Of a stretch of DNA of 64,000 bases, positions 1-11,970 are shown piece by piece. Below the pieces are notes generated by a model, which worked only from the letters and a program-made list of their open reading frames with translations, searched no databases and was not told the DNA's origin. Each line of letters opens with the position of its first letter. Positions within the stretch are counted from its first letter, which is position 1. The DNA is from Oryzias latipes (lineage: Eukaryota > Chordata > Actinopteri > Beloniformes > Adrianichthyidae). The position numbers were made by a program, and so were the translations under genes. Location: the NCBI RefSeq assembly GCF_002234675.1, contig NC_019859.2, forward strand, positions 10,319,983 to 10,383,982, given 5' to 3'.

Positions 1-47
1 AAGTGTATATTTTTGTGTCCACAAAGTCACAGTTTGATGTTTGTTTG

Positions 48-57
48 TTTATTTATT
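48..57 (-). terminator. Candidate lyl1 polyadenylation signals
   Basis: Two overlapping AATAAA hexamers read on the minus strand, about 320 bases beyond the lyl1 stop codon. Positions 58-375 would then be the 3' UTR. No other gene is seen there. Confidence 0.45.
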
Positions 58-375
58 ATATCTTAATGGATTCCAGCACTGAGGAAGGAAAAAGATCGAT
101 CCAGTTGATTGAAATGTTTAATCAGTTGGTCTTTGCATTTTCATAGCTCAGAATGCTCCAAAGCCATTGTCAGGTGTTGCATTGCTGCACAGAGTGTCAC
201 ACAGTAAATTTGTACACTACTACAAAAATAAAAACCAAAACTACCAAATACAACCAGGAAACAAAATGTTCAACTGCTTGATTTCACTAAAACTGAAGCC
301 TCTTTGGCTCGTCAAACACATTTGGTGTCGTCTGTCAAAGTCCAATTTTCGTTTTGTCTTGCTGCCTTAGTGGTG

Positions 376-2028
376 TCACCGCTCATCATTAGTGGATGCC
401 ACCATCCTTATTTGACTTTTGACCTTTCCCAAAATGCTGTGGGTAACCATAGAGGTCTTGACCCCGAGGCTTTCCTCACTGTCTGTGTCGCCATAGCAAC
501 TGGAGGTTGATGGGGAATTAGCCAGGGCAATGACAGAGTCTGTGGAGTCTCTATGGTTCGTCACAGCAGCAGCACGGGCTGTTTCTGGTGAAGTTATGGT
601 CTGGAAAAGAGACTTTTGTTTGCTGCTCTCCGTGCCAACAGCAGGGCTCTCATCCTCTGCCCCTTCCTCCGTGGAGTTGCCGCTCTTGCCCTGGGCCTGG
701 TCATTGAGCAGGGTGACTAAAAAGTCGATGTACTTCACAGCCAGACGCAGGATTTCATTTTTGCTGAGCTTCTTGTCGGGTGGGTGTGTGGGGATTAATT
801 TTCTCAGCTCAGAAAACGCTCCGTTCACATTCTGCTGTCGCCAGCGCTCACGGCTGTTGGTGAAGACGCGGCGAGCCAGTTTCTGAGGAGGGCCTGTCAG
901 AAATACATTAACACTGCATAAGAGCCCAAGATATTGCAAGATAACAGAATATATGTATGTTTTTTCATGTTAGGAATAAAAACATAAAGGGTTTTTCTGC
1001 TCTGATGGGTTGCCAAAACCTGAAGTAAAGCCACTTTGCAAGTACTTATTACTGAACCATAAAATAAATCCTTTAATCTTCATTTTTAGTCTCTAACATA
1101 GAAATAGTGGCCTTTATCCTTCTTTAAAGAAAGATTGAAAAGCATTTAATCCACCTGCTTTTCTGTTTTAAAAAATGTCTTACACTTTTGTGAATTCTAT
1201 ATTTTTTAATCATTGCATTACTTTATTTCTGAAATAAGTTTGACCTGTGTGATTTAATTTACTGTCTACAATTAATGCTTGAAATAAACCAATAAATCAA
1301 ATTAAACAATAAAAAGCAATACTGTATATAATACTGTAAATATTGGTGTGTAAGGTATGAAAGTAGTTTTTGTTTTTTCTCAGACACCTACATTCGGAGA
1401 TCTCCATCTCATATTGTGATGACGGCCTCCTCTTGATGCGACTGTTGTTGATGATGCTATAGCTTCCACCTGATGGTCCCAGGTAAGAGCTAGCCATAAA
1501 AAAGACAACAGAAAAACACCAGGGCGTCAATAAGAAACAGACAAAATAACTCACTAATAAGTGACGGTGGAGATTTTCCTACAATGAGGGGGTAATGATG
1601 TTTGTGGGTTGAGGGAAACCATGATCGGGGATGTGATAAGTTTTCTTGTGTTGGCTGATGCAGAACCTCAACCCCATCCTATACAGATTCTTTTTCTGAC
1701 AGAGAGCCTCTACAAACAAACCAAAGGAAGGGGTGAGATTCTGTTACCAATAGAAAATCCTTCATCTGCCTTATACGGTGGATGCTTTTCTATTTTACCG
1801 CTCAAAACTGAGTAAAGTGCTCTTCGTTGAAAAATCTAATGTCCAGAAGGGATATAAACTCAGTGCTTTTCTTTAGAAACAAAAGCATGAAGCCACCACT
1901 TCCAGGGAAAAATACACTGGAGTATTATATTTTTAATGTTTTGCCTAATGGAATTATTATGGAATTATTTGATTCAACATTTATTTAACAAAAAGTCAAC
2001 TTTCAATATATCTATATCTATATCTATA

Positions 2029-2077
<49 letters not shown>

Positions 2078-3111
2078 AGATATAGATATATGTATATGTA
2101 GATATATTTGTATATGTATTTCAAGAAATAGAGCATCAATGCAGCTACCTGTTTCACACAATGCAGTGCAGACACTGTTCATGTAATTGCTGTCAGGGCG
2201 ATGGGAGATATGTTTGTTTGAAGCAGTAAATGTATATCTCAGAAAGTGACAGTAAAGCAGTATTTTTTTGCTTTTAAAAAAATCTTAAACAATCCTGTTA
2301 ATCAGATACATTTATATTGTTCGTTGGTCTCTAGTTTCAGCCTTTCACAGGAGAATCAAAAAGGGATTAAGTTTCTCAAGTATATTGCAATTACTTTTAT
2401 TATCATCAATTATTCATTTATTTGAGCTTATTCTCACCTTGTTAGGAATGGAGGTGCAGTGATGTACTGCTGAGGTAGCAGAAGCCCAGGAGAAGTAGAG
2501 GAGGGGCCTCCAGGTAACCCAGAAGCTGCAGGGTTGAGCATGGGCAAACATGTCTGCTGGCTGCTGCGAATGTCCCCATGCAGCAGGTTGGGAATTGGAT
2601 GGAGGGCGGTCAGCGCAGTGTTTGGTAGAGGGAGAGGAGGCTTGCTGTGGCTGAGGCTGATGACTGGAATGTGCTGAAGAAGAGTTGAGGATGATGAGGA
2701 CAAAGGCAGGGCTGCAGAGGTGGTTGGGGTTGGTAGGAGGCAAGGGGATGTCTTGGTTGGTGCCGGGAGGAGGGGAGGCGGAGAGGAAAGGGTTGGTGAC
2801 GTGTTTGCTGATGCAGCTGCCCCAGTTGTGCTTTTTGACCAGATATCTTCTTCCTCGTCCATCTCCATGTTGGCAGGCTCAGGTGTGTCTGTCTTGTGAT
2901 TGGTTAACACTGTTGTCAGGGTGGTGGGAGACTGAGCCGAGGGGGTGGTGAGGACATCCGTGCACCTGTTTTTTTGAGCAGGTGGACTTTTGACAGCATC
3001 CTTCGGACTGTGTTGCTCTGTGAATGGTGAGGAGGCAGAGGATGAAGATGGGGAGGAAGAGGAGGGATGAGGTGAGGCAGAGGGTTGTGTGGAGTTCAGT
3101 TTCTCCATCAT
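376..3111 (-). CDS. lyl1: Lyl1-type basic helix-loop-helix transcription factor, 3 coding exons
   Basis: Coding exons read on the minus strand are 3111-2438, 1489-1392 and 893-376. They join in phase (donors GTGAGA and GTAGGT; acceptors ending CTAG and ACAG) to give about 429 residues. The start is the first of two adjacent Met codons (MMEKLN), comparable to the MTEK of human LYL1. Residues 1-147 are low-complexity Ser/Pro/Thr with an acidic stretch (MDEEED) near 84-89. [12 protein letters not shown] (148-159) and the exon 2 segment ending in RIKRRPS are LYL1/TAL1-family motifs. The bHLH domain spans about 265-322: basic region [15 protein letters not shown], loop THPPDKK. The PQKLARR just before it fits LYL1 (PQKVARR) better than TAL1. 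The family binds E-boxes as heterodimers with E-proteins in the nucleus, in blood and vessel development. The exon 2 donor is the least certain join, since a GT six bases downstream keeps the same phase. Confidence 0.88.
2005..2110. repeat. Palindromic hexanucleotide microsatellite in lyl1 intron 1
   Basis: A run of TATATC units passes through a short CT stretch and an AT run, then becomes a run of GATATA units. The two arms are reverse complements, so the block can fold into a long hairpin or cruciform. It lies inside the first coding intron of lyl1 (1490-2437). Confidence 0.85.
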
Positions 3112-4770
3112 GGTTGTGACGTGTCTCTGTGTCAAGCTCGTCCTCTTCCCAGCGTTTGCCTTCAAATTTCTCAGGTTCCTTTTGTACAAACTCATATGTT
3201 TATTTTCAGCCTTAAAGAGCGCTTTTAATCTTTTCAAATTGGATGCATACGTTTATTTAAATGTGGGCTTTTGCTTCTTTTTCCTCCCAAAAAAATATTA
3301 TTTTCTGGACATTCCAAAAAGAAATTCCTCCAGTTTTCTTTGTCATTGTGTCTTTGATGGAGCTTCAGGTCAGAACTTGTCCATGTGTAATTCAAAAAAC
3401 CTTAATGTCAGTTCTTAAAACTTTTTATAGTCTGTTCCGTGTGCAACACAATTAGTTGCTACATTTTAGCGTTTCTGACATGAACACACTCCATAAAACA
3501 AACGGTCACAGTGACACAGCCTCGGTCATTGCTGTCGCCTCTTCTGGCTCTTGTGCAACTGCGTGTTCCCTCAAAACATCCTACAAGGGTTTAAAAAAAA
3601 TGTGCTGATTTCTACCTTCCTTGAATGTATTCGTGCTTTGGCACCGTTAACTCAGCTCCGGCGTGCAGCCACTTCACGTGAAGTGGATGGGTGTGTGTTT
3701 TTCTTAGGACACCCCAAGTGGCCAATTTCAGGCTTTCATTGAGTCTCTAGTGGAAGCTTCTAACTAGTCTGTGTCCCCTTTAGGACGTGTGATTTAAACT
3801 CCTTTCAAGATTGAAAAACATCCCAGATCCTTGAAGATTGGACTCTCTGTTAAAGCAAAAATAAAACAAAGACATCAAGTCTTCAGCAAATGAAAGAAAC
3901 GATTCTGAAACACTGGTTCACATTCAAACACCAACATAAAAGCAGTTATTTTGGTGGGATGAAATATTAACTCTAAATGAGCTGTATCTGTACTGTGCTA
4001 TGCAAAACAGACTTATAATTTCACAGCTTCTGCAATCATAATTGTTCCTGTTTTGTTTTTCTAGTCATCATTGCATTATACTGAGAAAATTATATTTTCA
4101 GTCATGCCTACAAGTGACAAATAAAAGCAATTTGGAACATTATAAACTTTAACCATATGCTAAAACAGAGTCCGCTGCATTTAGATCTTTAGAACAATAA
4201 CTTCACAGTAATAAGCTGCGATAATTATTCAAAAGTTTTTATAAAAGCAGATCTTCATACAGTCTGTTTTGTAAAATATATAGTGAACTCTTAGAGTTGA
4301 CTTTAAATAACACATAAAAATGTCTTGATAGAAAATACAAATTTTAAATTATAATTTACGTTTATTCCAAATATCTTTTTCGTGTATTTATCTCACTGTG
4401 TATTAGTTTGGCATGAATAAATTTGATATGGTGCGTTTCCCATAACCATTATTTTATCAAGGAATTTTTAAAAAGTCGTTTTTTTTCATACTTAAATCAA
4501 TACTGTTCACAAATGGATTTATTTTATGTTTCTTTCAATACATATACATTACTTAAATTCTAAATTGTAAACAGGCTATTGAATATTTTTGTATATTGTA
4601 TAGCGAAGGTCCCTTCACATGTCATGCATGTGCCATAAAGTATGCCGAGCAGAAATGTATGTGAACCCCTGGATCTAAAAAACAGTTTTTAACGACAGTG
4701 AGAAGCAACAAAACACTAGCGTACAAAAGATAAATTAAAGATAACCTGTTTGAGGTGAAATTGTAATCTG
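3112..4770. other. lyl1 5' flank or first intron, AT-rich, no gene
   Basis: Nothing coding is recognised. On the minus strand the frame stays open upstream of the chosen lyl1 start to about 3237, but that extension (Lys/Arg-rich) resembles no family sequence, so I treat it as 5' UTR. An upstream intron probably ends between 3112 and about 3400, though I could not choose a single acceptor. Confidence 0.4.
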
Positions 4771-4779
4771 AGTACTTAC

Positions 4780-4960
4780 AGACACATTTTGACATCCAGC
4801 GTGTCTTGTCTGCCAGTCATGCAAAGTGAATGCTCTCAGTGAATGCGCATGTTGTATCTGCGCAGTTCTTGACGTCGCCTCCGTCCTCTTTCTGGTCGCT
4901 GAAACTTTCAGTCGCCCCGGAAGAAAGAACTGGAGCCAAAGGGTCTGACACCACTTAAAA
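4780..4960 (-). promoter_or_regulatory. Candidate lyl1 promoter and non-coding first exon
   Basis: A local rise in GC in AT-rich surroundings holds a CRE-like TGACGTCG, a CCGGAAG ETS-like site (written from the plus strand) and two TGCGCA motifs. Read on the minus strand, a consensus donor (CT|GTAAGT) follows at 4780. This fits a short untranslated exon spliced to the coding exon at 3111. It is an inference; no transcript evidence is available. Confidence 0.35.
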
Positions 4961-5756
4961 AGATCCTTATACTGTCATGAATCCTTTTTGAATTTATAAA
5001 TTATTATTTAAAAAAAAAAAAAAAGAAGAGAGTTGAGACCAGGATTGTCCCAACCAACTAATTTCTTCTGCTATCTGTTGAGCACTTGCTCCTTTAAACA
5101 AAGACAAAGTGGGTTTCTATAGATGGTCTCCACCATCCGCCTCCCATTTGTCATCCTCACCTCTCTGTCTTTCACTGTCTTGTCTATTCCTATCCCTCCT
5201 CTTTGCCAGGAAGACACAATGCTTTAGTTGGTTGCCAGAGTCCTGGCTCTGGCAAATGAGAGGTGAGTGTGAGAGGTGGGGGGGAGAGAAAGGGAACCGT
5301 GTTGCAAGGAGAGTTTTCCGCTCCCTGCTGGACAAGAGGATGTGCTCGTACAATGTGGTGGCTGCTGATAAGAGCCTCAAAAGCTGCCTGTGCTCTGCAG
5401 ATAAGGAACCTCCACCACCCCTCCTCTGCCCCCTCCATCAATACACACCGACATGCACACACACGATCAACTTCACACCTACATGCACACACACACATAT
5501 GCCACACCACACTGGTTAGTCCTGGACATTGAAGGGATTGGAGTATTTCCAAGCAAATATGTGCCATAGCACTTACATTACAATCTGTTAAGCAGACAGT
5601 GTGACACGGACATGGGGTGCACGTGTGTCCAAGCACAAAGCCATAATGACAAAGTTAGTTCAGTCAGTCATCAATGGAGGAAAAAGTAATTTCCAACAAT
5701 CCAACGGGGTGACAAAACCTTAGATGGTAAGATGCATTAACTCACAGCTTGGTAAA
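4961..5756. other. Intergenic, no gene; poly-A run and CA-rich tract
   Basis: Contains an A15-type run near 5010 and a CA/ACAC-rich tract around 5450-5515. Frames open on both strands across 5109-5636 are compositional and resemble nothing known. Confidence 0.4.
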
Positions 5757-5758
5757 TA

Positions 5759-7616
5759 CAGTTGGGGAAAAAAAATTGAGAGCCCAATTGTTCAAGTTGT
5801 CCCACTTAGAAAGATGAGAGAGGTTTGTAATGCTCATCATAAATACACTTCACCTGTGACAGAATGTAAAAAAAAAAGGATCCAGGAAATCCCATTATTT
5901 GATTCTTAAGGAGTTTTTTCAAATAGCGGTTCAGAAAATAAGTATTTAGCTCCAACAAGCGAGCAAGAATTCAGCCCCTCACAGACCCACTACCTCTAGT
6001 TTGGTGCTAAGTTCACACCGGGTTTTGGCAATCCGCGTTCAAGCAACCACTTTCAATGAAAAGTCCATGTAAGTGTACATATACACACGTTTTGGCCTTC
6101 TGTGTTCAAAACTCTTGCCTGAACACGAGAGTTCACCCAAGTTTTAAAGTCTGTTTGTGGCTTGTACATGTTCATGAACATGCATCAATATTTACACCAG
6201 TTAAACTTTCACCAATAGGTTGTGTCCTTTTCAAAACACGGAAGTACCAACCACTTGAAAACTCATCATGAAAGAAAAGTTCATAAATGCAGTTTGTGCA
6301 CAGATGGAATTATGTTGCACAATGTCTTTCATATGTCGGAATAGAGCTGTGAACGAAAAACCATGGAGCTAGATTCACAAAATTAGCATCAAGCTTTTTC
6401 CAACTGTGAGTACATGCATTAGTATTGGCCAGCAACAGTCCAGTGTGAACATCATATGTTGAAAGTGCGTTTAAGTTTGCCTGTTTAGCACGTTCTTGAA
6501 TGTGCATCACATCACTGTATAAAATGCACCTGACAACACCCTTACACAGTCCGACTGCAACCTCTCCATCATGACCAAGACCAAAGAGCTGTCAAAGGAC
6601 ACCAGGGACAAAATTGTACACCTGAACAAGGCTGGGATGAACCAAACTACAATAAGCAAGCAGCTCGATGAGACAACTTTTGGAGCAATTATTAGAAAAT
6701 GGAAGAAATAAAAAATCACAGACAGTCTCCCTTCACCTCAGGATCCATGCAAGATCTCACCAGGTGATGGGCCCACAGTAACAGATATTACTTTAAGTAA
6801 CGCACTACATTGTCTTCAATTCAAATCCTGCAATTATCCAAAGGTCACCCTGCTTAAGCCACCAAAGGTCCAGGCCCGTCCAAAGTTTATCAATGACTGT
6901 CCAGATAATCCAGAGAAAGATTCCAAGAATGTCATATGGTCAGATGAAACCATAAAAGTCTTGAGTACAAACGCCATTTACCATGTTTGGAGGGGGAAGC
7001 ATGCTGAGATGCATTCCAAGAGCACCAAACCCACTGTGAAGCATGGGGGTGGAAGCATCATGCTTTGAGACTGATTTAATGTAAACGACTGATCCGTCTT
7101 AAGGAAAGCATGAACGAGGCCACATATGGTGAGATTTCGGGCAAAAACCTCTTCCATCACTGAGAACAATGAGGGTGAAATGTGGCTGGATCTTCTAGCA
7201 CGGCAATGATCCTTAACACATTGCCTGGGCAACAAAAAGAGTTGGCTACTTAAAAGCATTTCAAGGTTCTGGAGTGACCTAGTCAGTCACTTGGCCTTGA
7301 TCTGCTGAAGAATCTGTGGAGAGAGGAGAAAGTCTGTGTCCAAAACATTACTTGCGGAGACTTCATGAAAAAATGGACCAAAATAGTTGCTTTGCTTCAG
7401 ACCATTAGTCATTTTCCAACCAGGGTTGCATCACAAGTAATGGGGTGAACTTTTTTGTTGACCAAATAACCTTTTCTTCTTCGTGATAATGTATAATAAA
7501 TCATAAAATGTGGTTCCTTGGATTATTTTTTTTTACATTCTGTCCCTCATAGTTGAAATGTATATATGATAAACATTACAGACCAAACTCATCTCATTCA
7601 GCAAGACAATGTACTG
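5759..7616 (+). mobile_element. Degenerate Tc1/mariner element
   Basis: The left end (CAGTTGGGG, after TA at 5757) and right end (ACTG, before TA at 7617) are flanked by TA. About 140 bases at each end are imperfect inverted repeats; the ACAGAATGTAAAAAAAA segment near 5860 matches the reverse complement of 7530-7555. Inside, the transposase begins at 6571 ([16 protein letters not shown]), giving 46 codons of helix-turn-helix before a stop at 6711. Later Tc1 blocks are recognisable: WSDET near 6942, a GGGSIML-like block near 7045, a DNDP box changed to GNDP followed by a stop near 7203, and ENLW changed to KNLW near 7310. Two catalytic residues are thus lost. At about 1.86 kb it is longer than a usual 1.6 kb Tc1 because a second element sits inside at 6011-6450. 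It cannot encode an active transposase. Confidence 0.85.
6011..6450. mobile_element. MITE-like element nested in the Tc1 copy
   Basis: Bounded by GTTCACACCGG at the left and CCAGTGTGAAC at the right, an inverted pair. It lies between the Tc1 left end and the transposase start, where Tc1 elements have no such sequence. Internal stretches, for example TTCAAGCAACCACTTTCAA, recur at 16950-17266. No convincing target duplication was seen. Confidence 0.55.
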
Positions 7617-7618
7617 TA

Positions 7619-9420
7619 CATCTGTCCATAGTCCTTAGTCCAAGCAAATTGCTTTCAATTGAATCCTAAGAGATAGCGGTGCAAAGTGGTAAAAGGTCAT
7701 CTTAACATTTCTTTGTCTGAATGATTATTTACTGAATATCACAAAATTGTATTTTACTGAGAAAAGTTCAGAAAACAAGCTACATTACTATGTTTGCAAA
7801 GGCTCACACAGCAGATTGCTTATTATAAATATGTGGGTCATTTTTTTACTTTCTTTTTATGACGATCTGTGTCACCAGTTCCCAATACAGAAGTCATTGC
7901 CATGGTAACTTTCCTCTTCAAGAATTCTGAACTTCCTTCCTTCTATCTGTCCCACCCATTTCTTCAAAACCTGTCCACGTCCGTCTCTTCTGCCCTCAGG
8001 GTCAACACTTCTCTTACATTCTCTCAGTCATTTCCTTCTTAGACCAACTGAAATACAAACAGTTTCAAGCTTTTACAATCACCTGACCTTCAAAGGTCCT
8101 GGGAAAACTCTGCAGCTAGCTCAGCAGCAAATCTGTCATCAACCTCGTCATCATCATCATCATCATGGTCTTTCTTTTTTCCTTTTGTCATTGTATTACA
8201 CTTTGTAATCATCAACTTTAGAGACAGGGGTCGGGTGTGTTGAATCAGAGAGCAGTCAATGTCAACTATTGCTGCTCACAATTTGTGTGTGGGCATGAAA
8301 AACATCTGTGGTTCTAGCTGATCACACTTTGTGTGCAAGAATCAGTAGCACCGTTCCGCCTGCAGATGCAGCACAAATTTGCCTAAAAATAAAAATATAA
8401 CTGCCCAGGGGACAAAAAGAAATCCGTCGGGATCAGTTATTCCGGTCTGTCCCAGTGTGCTGCCCTGTTAAACTTTATTTAACAGTTAATACTTAATTAG
8501 TCTTAGCAAAATAGAAAGTTGTGTATGTAAAGAAAAACAACTCGGTTTCATTTATTGGAAATAACTGAAGTAAAAATTTAGAAAGTAAAGTTATGATCTA
8601 ATTTGAATGAAAAAAAGAAACTTTAAATTCTAACTCTGTATTGAATGTTACTTGTAGTTGCAATCAGGAAAAAACAACCCAAAAAAAACTTTGCCTAAAA
8701 CTCTTATCTTGCACAATTTTGACTAAGCATTTGACAACGTTTTGAAGTTCCGTATTCTTTAGCTTCCTCACAGTTCAGCATCTCTTCACACTTGTACTTA
8801 TGTGTAACTTTGGTGTTATGCATGCTTATATAGCTTGTCTATCTATTGCTTAAAGCAAAAAAAAAAAAAAAAAAATAGACGGTGACTAAAATGTGTTGGG
8901 ATTTTGCATTTAATTTTTTTTCAAAGCTATAACTAAAGGCATAAAGGAAGCAGTTAGTCTGTCTGCATCACTGAGCAGCTACAAGCAGCTTGCATTCTGG
9001 TTTTTCCCTTTTTGAAGGTCAAAAAAAAACCTGGACTTGTCAGACAGTCCCAGTGTTGGAAACAGACTTGAGACAAATTGTTGACTTTCCTTCTGTCATA
9101 GTTTGAGCACTCAAACTGTAGATGGGGAATAATAATAGAAACAAACGATAACAGACAGCTTCCGCTTTCCCCTTGAGTGAGGAAAAAAATCAAGAGAGGA
9201 TTGTTTTAATCCCAGAGCGATCCTGCCCACCTGAAACGAGACTATCGATGGGGGATTCTTGAACAAAGAGCATGTGCTTGTGGTGACCAGTGGTCATTAT
9301 GAAGTTTGCATACCTAACTAAACTAAGATCTGTTTCTGATCCTGGTTAGAGGGAAGGCATGTAATGATGCTGGCCTGAATTCTTAATATTTTTAACAATA
9401 AAAGAAAGCACAGTAGTAGG
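7619..9420. other. Intergenic, no gene
   Basis: AT-rich. Includes a short TCATCA microsatellite (about 8146-8166) and a poly-A run (about 8859-8875). No exon, RNA gene or clear transposon was recognised. Confidence 0.4.
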
Positions 9421-9585
9421 TTTAAAGGTTGTCACCTGGAGTTGGCTTTTAAAGTTGAAGATATTTCACCAATTGACAAAGCCTTTTGGATAAGAGGTGA
9501 AAAGTCCAGATGACAACCTTTAAAGCTACTCCTTTGATGGAATCTACCTGGATGAATAAGAGTCTTCATAGACAATAAATGAAGG
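9420..9585 (+). repeat. Dispersed fish repeat with a GGATAAGAGGTGAAAA core
   Basis: Shares an ordered set of motifs with the reverse strand of 56575-56700: GACAAAGCC, a GGATNAGAGG hairpin, GAAAxGTC, CCAGATGACA and ACCTGGATGAATxAGAGTC. This matches a repeat I know as common in fish genomes (consensus GATGAGAGGCGAAACGTC). Its class, possibly the tail of a retroelement, is not certain. Confidence 0.5.
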
Positions 9586-9706
9586 TTAAAGGAATTAAAG
9601 ACTGTTTGAAGAGAAAAGATAAAATACAATTAATTTAAGAATTGTCATAAAAGCAGACAAAATTGTGACAAAAAAAAGGGTCATCTTTGACAAGTAAAAA
9701 TTCAGT

Positions 9707-10130
9707 TTAAAGACACACTCTAGCGTTCCCAGTGTTCTTCTATTACTGATTAGGCAGTTTTTAGTGAAAAATCCAAAAGCCTGTGTCATTTTCTAGGACA
9801 TAGTTTCTGCAGAGCGGAAGTAGTTCATTAGAAATTTGCCTCTGAGTTGTGGGTGGGTCTGTTGGTGTGGAACAATCCCCCCCTCCCACCCTATTCCGCT
9901 GTGGAGTGGAGGAGGGAGCTTGTGGCCCCCCCGGTGTTTTTTCTACAAAACAAATCGGCTCTTTTTCAAACGACATTTTTATCTGCTCCTGATTCACAAC
10001 TATTTGAATAAAGAACCCCTCAGAAATCCAATTTTGAACTTAAGTTTCTTCATATATGTCCTCCATTGTCAGAAGAATTCCACAAGAACATGATAAAAAC
10101 ACCAAAAACATGAGTGCAGTGGGTCTTTAA
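9707..10130 (-). mobile_element. TTAA-flanked MITE, copy A
   Basis: Starts TTAA AGACACACTC and ends AGTGCAGTGGGTCT TTAA, giving terminal inverted repeats inside TTAA. The internal landmarks CTAGGACATAGTTTCTGCAG and GATTCACAAC recur in the other copies. It is reversed relative to copies C to H. Open frames here (for example the one starting MPLSCGW) belong to the repeat. Confidence 0.75.
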
Positions 10131-10430
10131 GGGGGCTGCAGTGGTTCACGCCCTGAAGGCGCCTGGTTTAAATTCCAGCAGGGAACCTTCTGCGTCTAGT
10201 TTGCATGTTCTCCCTGTGCATGCAGGGGTTTTCAACAGCCACTTTGGTTTCCCACCACAGTCCAAAGATGGGTACATTTGATGTTATGCATCCCTTTGTG
10301 CATATAGGTGTGTGATTGTGGCCCTGCAACAGACTGGCGACCTGTCCAGGGTGTACCCCGCCATCACCCGACAGTAGCCAGATTAGGCTCTGGCAGCCCC
10401 ATGATCTCAAAAAAGGGATAGGGTGGGTTA
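10131..10430 (+). mobile_element. tRNA-headed SINE with L2-type tail
   Basis: Begins immediately after MITE copy A. A CAGTGGTTCACGCC head and a decayed B-box (GGTTTAAATTCC) are followed by landmarks of a widespread fish SINE/L2 tail: TTTGCATGTTCTCCC, CAGTCCAAAGATG, GCGACCTGTCCAGGGTG and CCCATGATCTC. A second copy lies at 18149-18457. Confidence 0.7.
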
Positions 10431-11970
10431 GGAAAATTTATGGGACTTTGTTTTTTCTGGGTAACCTATTCGCACAAATTATCTGATTTATGTTGGTTGT
10501 GGAACTGACTGCATGCCACGTTGCAGAAAATGTAGTGGAATTTTGATTGTGTGGCATACATTTAAAGAAAAAGCAAAAGAAGCTAAGTAAGAGCTACTAT
10601 TTCCCTGGATTTTATTTGACATGTACTCTCGATGCAGTGAGTCCCAGTATGACTTCATTAGATGTAGAGATTATACAGTATAGCTGTATAGTTTATTTCC
10701 AAACTTTTTCTAAATGCATTTTAACTAAGGCATCAAAGATTTTTTTTTTATATCTAACAGCACAGGACTTTATTTATGTAGGATTTATTTCTAAAGTATT
10801 TCAATGTTTGTTTTCTTTAATCAACTTTTCTGTTCTTGATTAACCTTGCAACCTTTATGTTTCCTGTTTGACGAATTTTACTGAAGCAAAAGAAGTTAAC
10901 TAGACTCCTCCAGTATACTAACTAGCATGTTTTTCCCTTTAAGCTTTCATTTTGTCGCTGGAACAGTATGAACCAAAGACCAAGAAGACACAGTGTTAAG
11001 GACAGTACTTTTATATAGCCTTACTGGGAATAAATCACACCTGAATAGGACCCTGTAAGCCTGAAACCCACCTTTCTTCAGATTAGAAGCTAATTATTTT
11101 AATGAAAATGTTTTTTTTTTTTTTTTGCATTCATACAGCAGCCATCAGGCTTCATAGAAATTCTCATATTTCCTTAAAGCAGGGAAAAAACAACATTCTC
11201 ATCGGATCTAAAACAAAAAAACTCAAAATGATCATGGAGTGAAGACAAGCCCATGCACAAGAAAACACACACACACTCCCTGAAGTGAGCTCCATGGCCA
11301 CATTTCCTCCACGTCGTGTAAACACTATTGTGCGCCTGGCGATAGGGATCACTTGAACCTAATTGTTTCAGGCAATATTCACAGTGAATTTCATGGAGAA
11401 AGTGACAAACAATGCAGCGAGCACTAGCCGGGACAGACGCTCTCCCTGTCTTACTCTGCTGCGACAGATGTCCCCTCTGTTTGTTTCACTTGATTGTCCT
11501 GGGGGGGGAGGCTGATGCTAAATTGGTGGAAAAAAGAATGATAAGTTTGTGTTCTCTATCATTTCATCATTGAAATGCACACATTAAGATACAGCATAAA
11601 CTTATAATGGTTGCTGTTTACACAAACTCCAAGAAATTAAAAGGTGTATTGATTCTGACCTTTTAGAAAACCAGATAATGTGGTTGAAAGTGGTTGCTGT
11701 GAGAATTCATATGATATTTTAGCTAAAGCACATAATGCAGAACTTGCGTGGCACCCTTTTGACTCATCAATGCTGCAGAAAAGCCAAAATGAAATGATTG
11801 TGCAGCTTAAGGTAAAAAAATCTAAAAATAAACTGAAATCATTCTAGGGGTACTTAAAGCATTAGGGGCATATCGAATTGTTAATTTAACAATTTTTGTC
11901 AAATGGTTGGTAGACTGATTTGGATTAAATTAATCTTTCCATCTTTTGTCTTTGACATGAAATCATTACG
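10431..11970. other. Intergenic, no gene
   Basis: AT-rich with a T16-type run near 11111. Nothing coding or repetitive was recognised apart from mononucleotide runs. Confidence 0.4.

Noticed and set aside
530-886. 118-codon plus-strand frame opposite the lyl1 bHLH exon
   Set aside because: It is a shadow of the conserved minus-strand coding exon.
5109-5636. Overlapping frames of 87-148 codons on both strands upstream of lyl1
   Set aside because: Composition-driven (purine-rich and CA-rich sequence), with no splice structure or protein resemblance.
9836-10093. Frame beginning MPLSCGW, echoed at 56816-57049 on the other strand
   Set aside because: The shared residues come from the TTAA-flanked MITE, not from a gene family.
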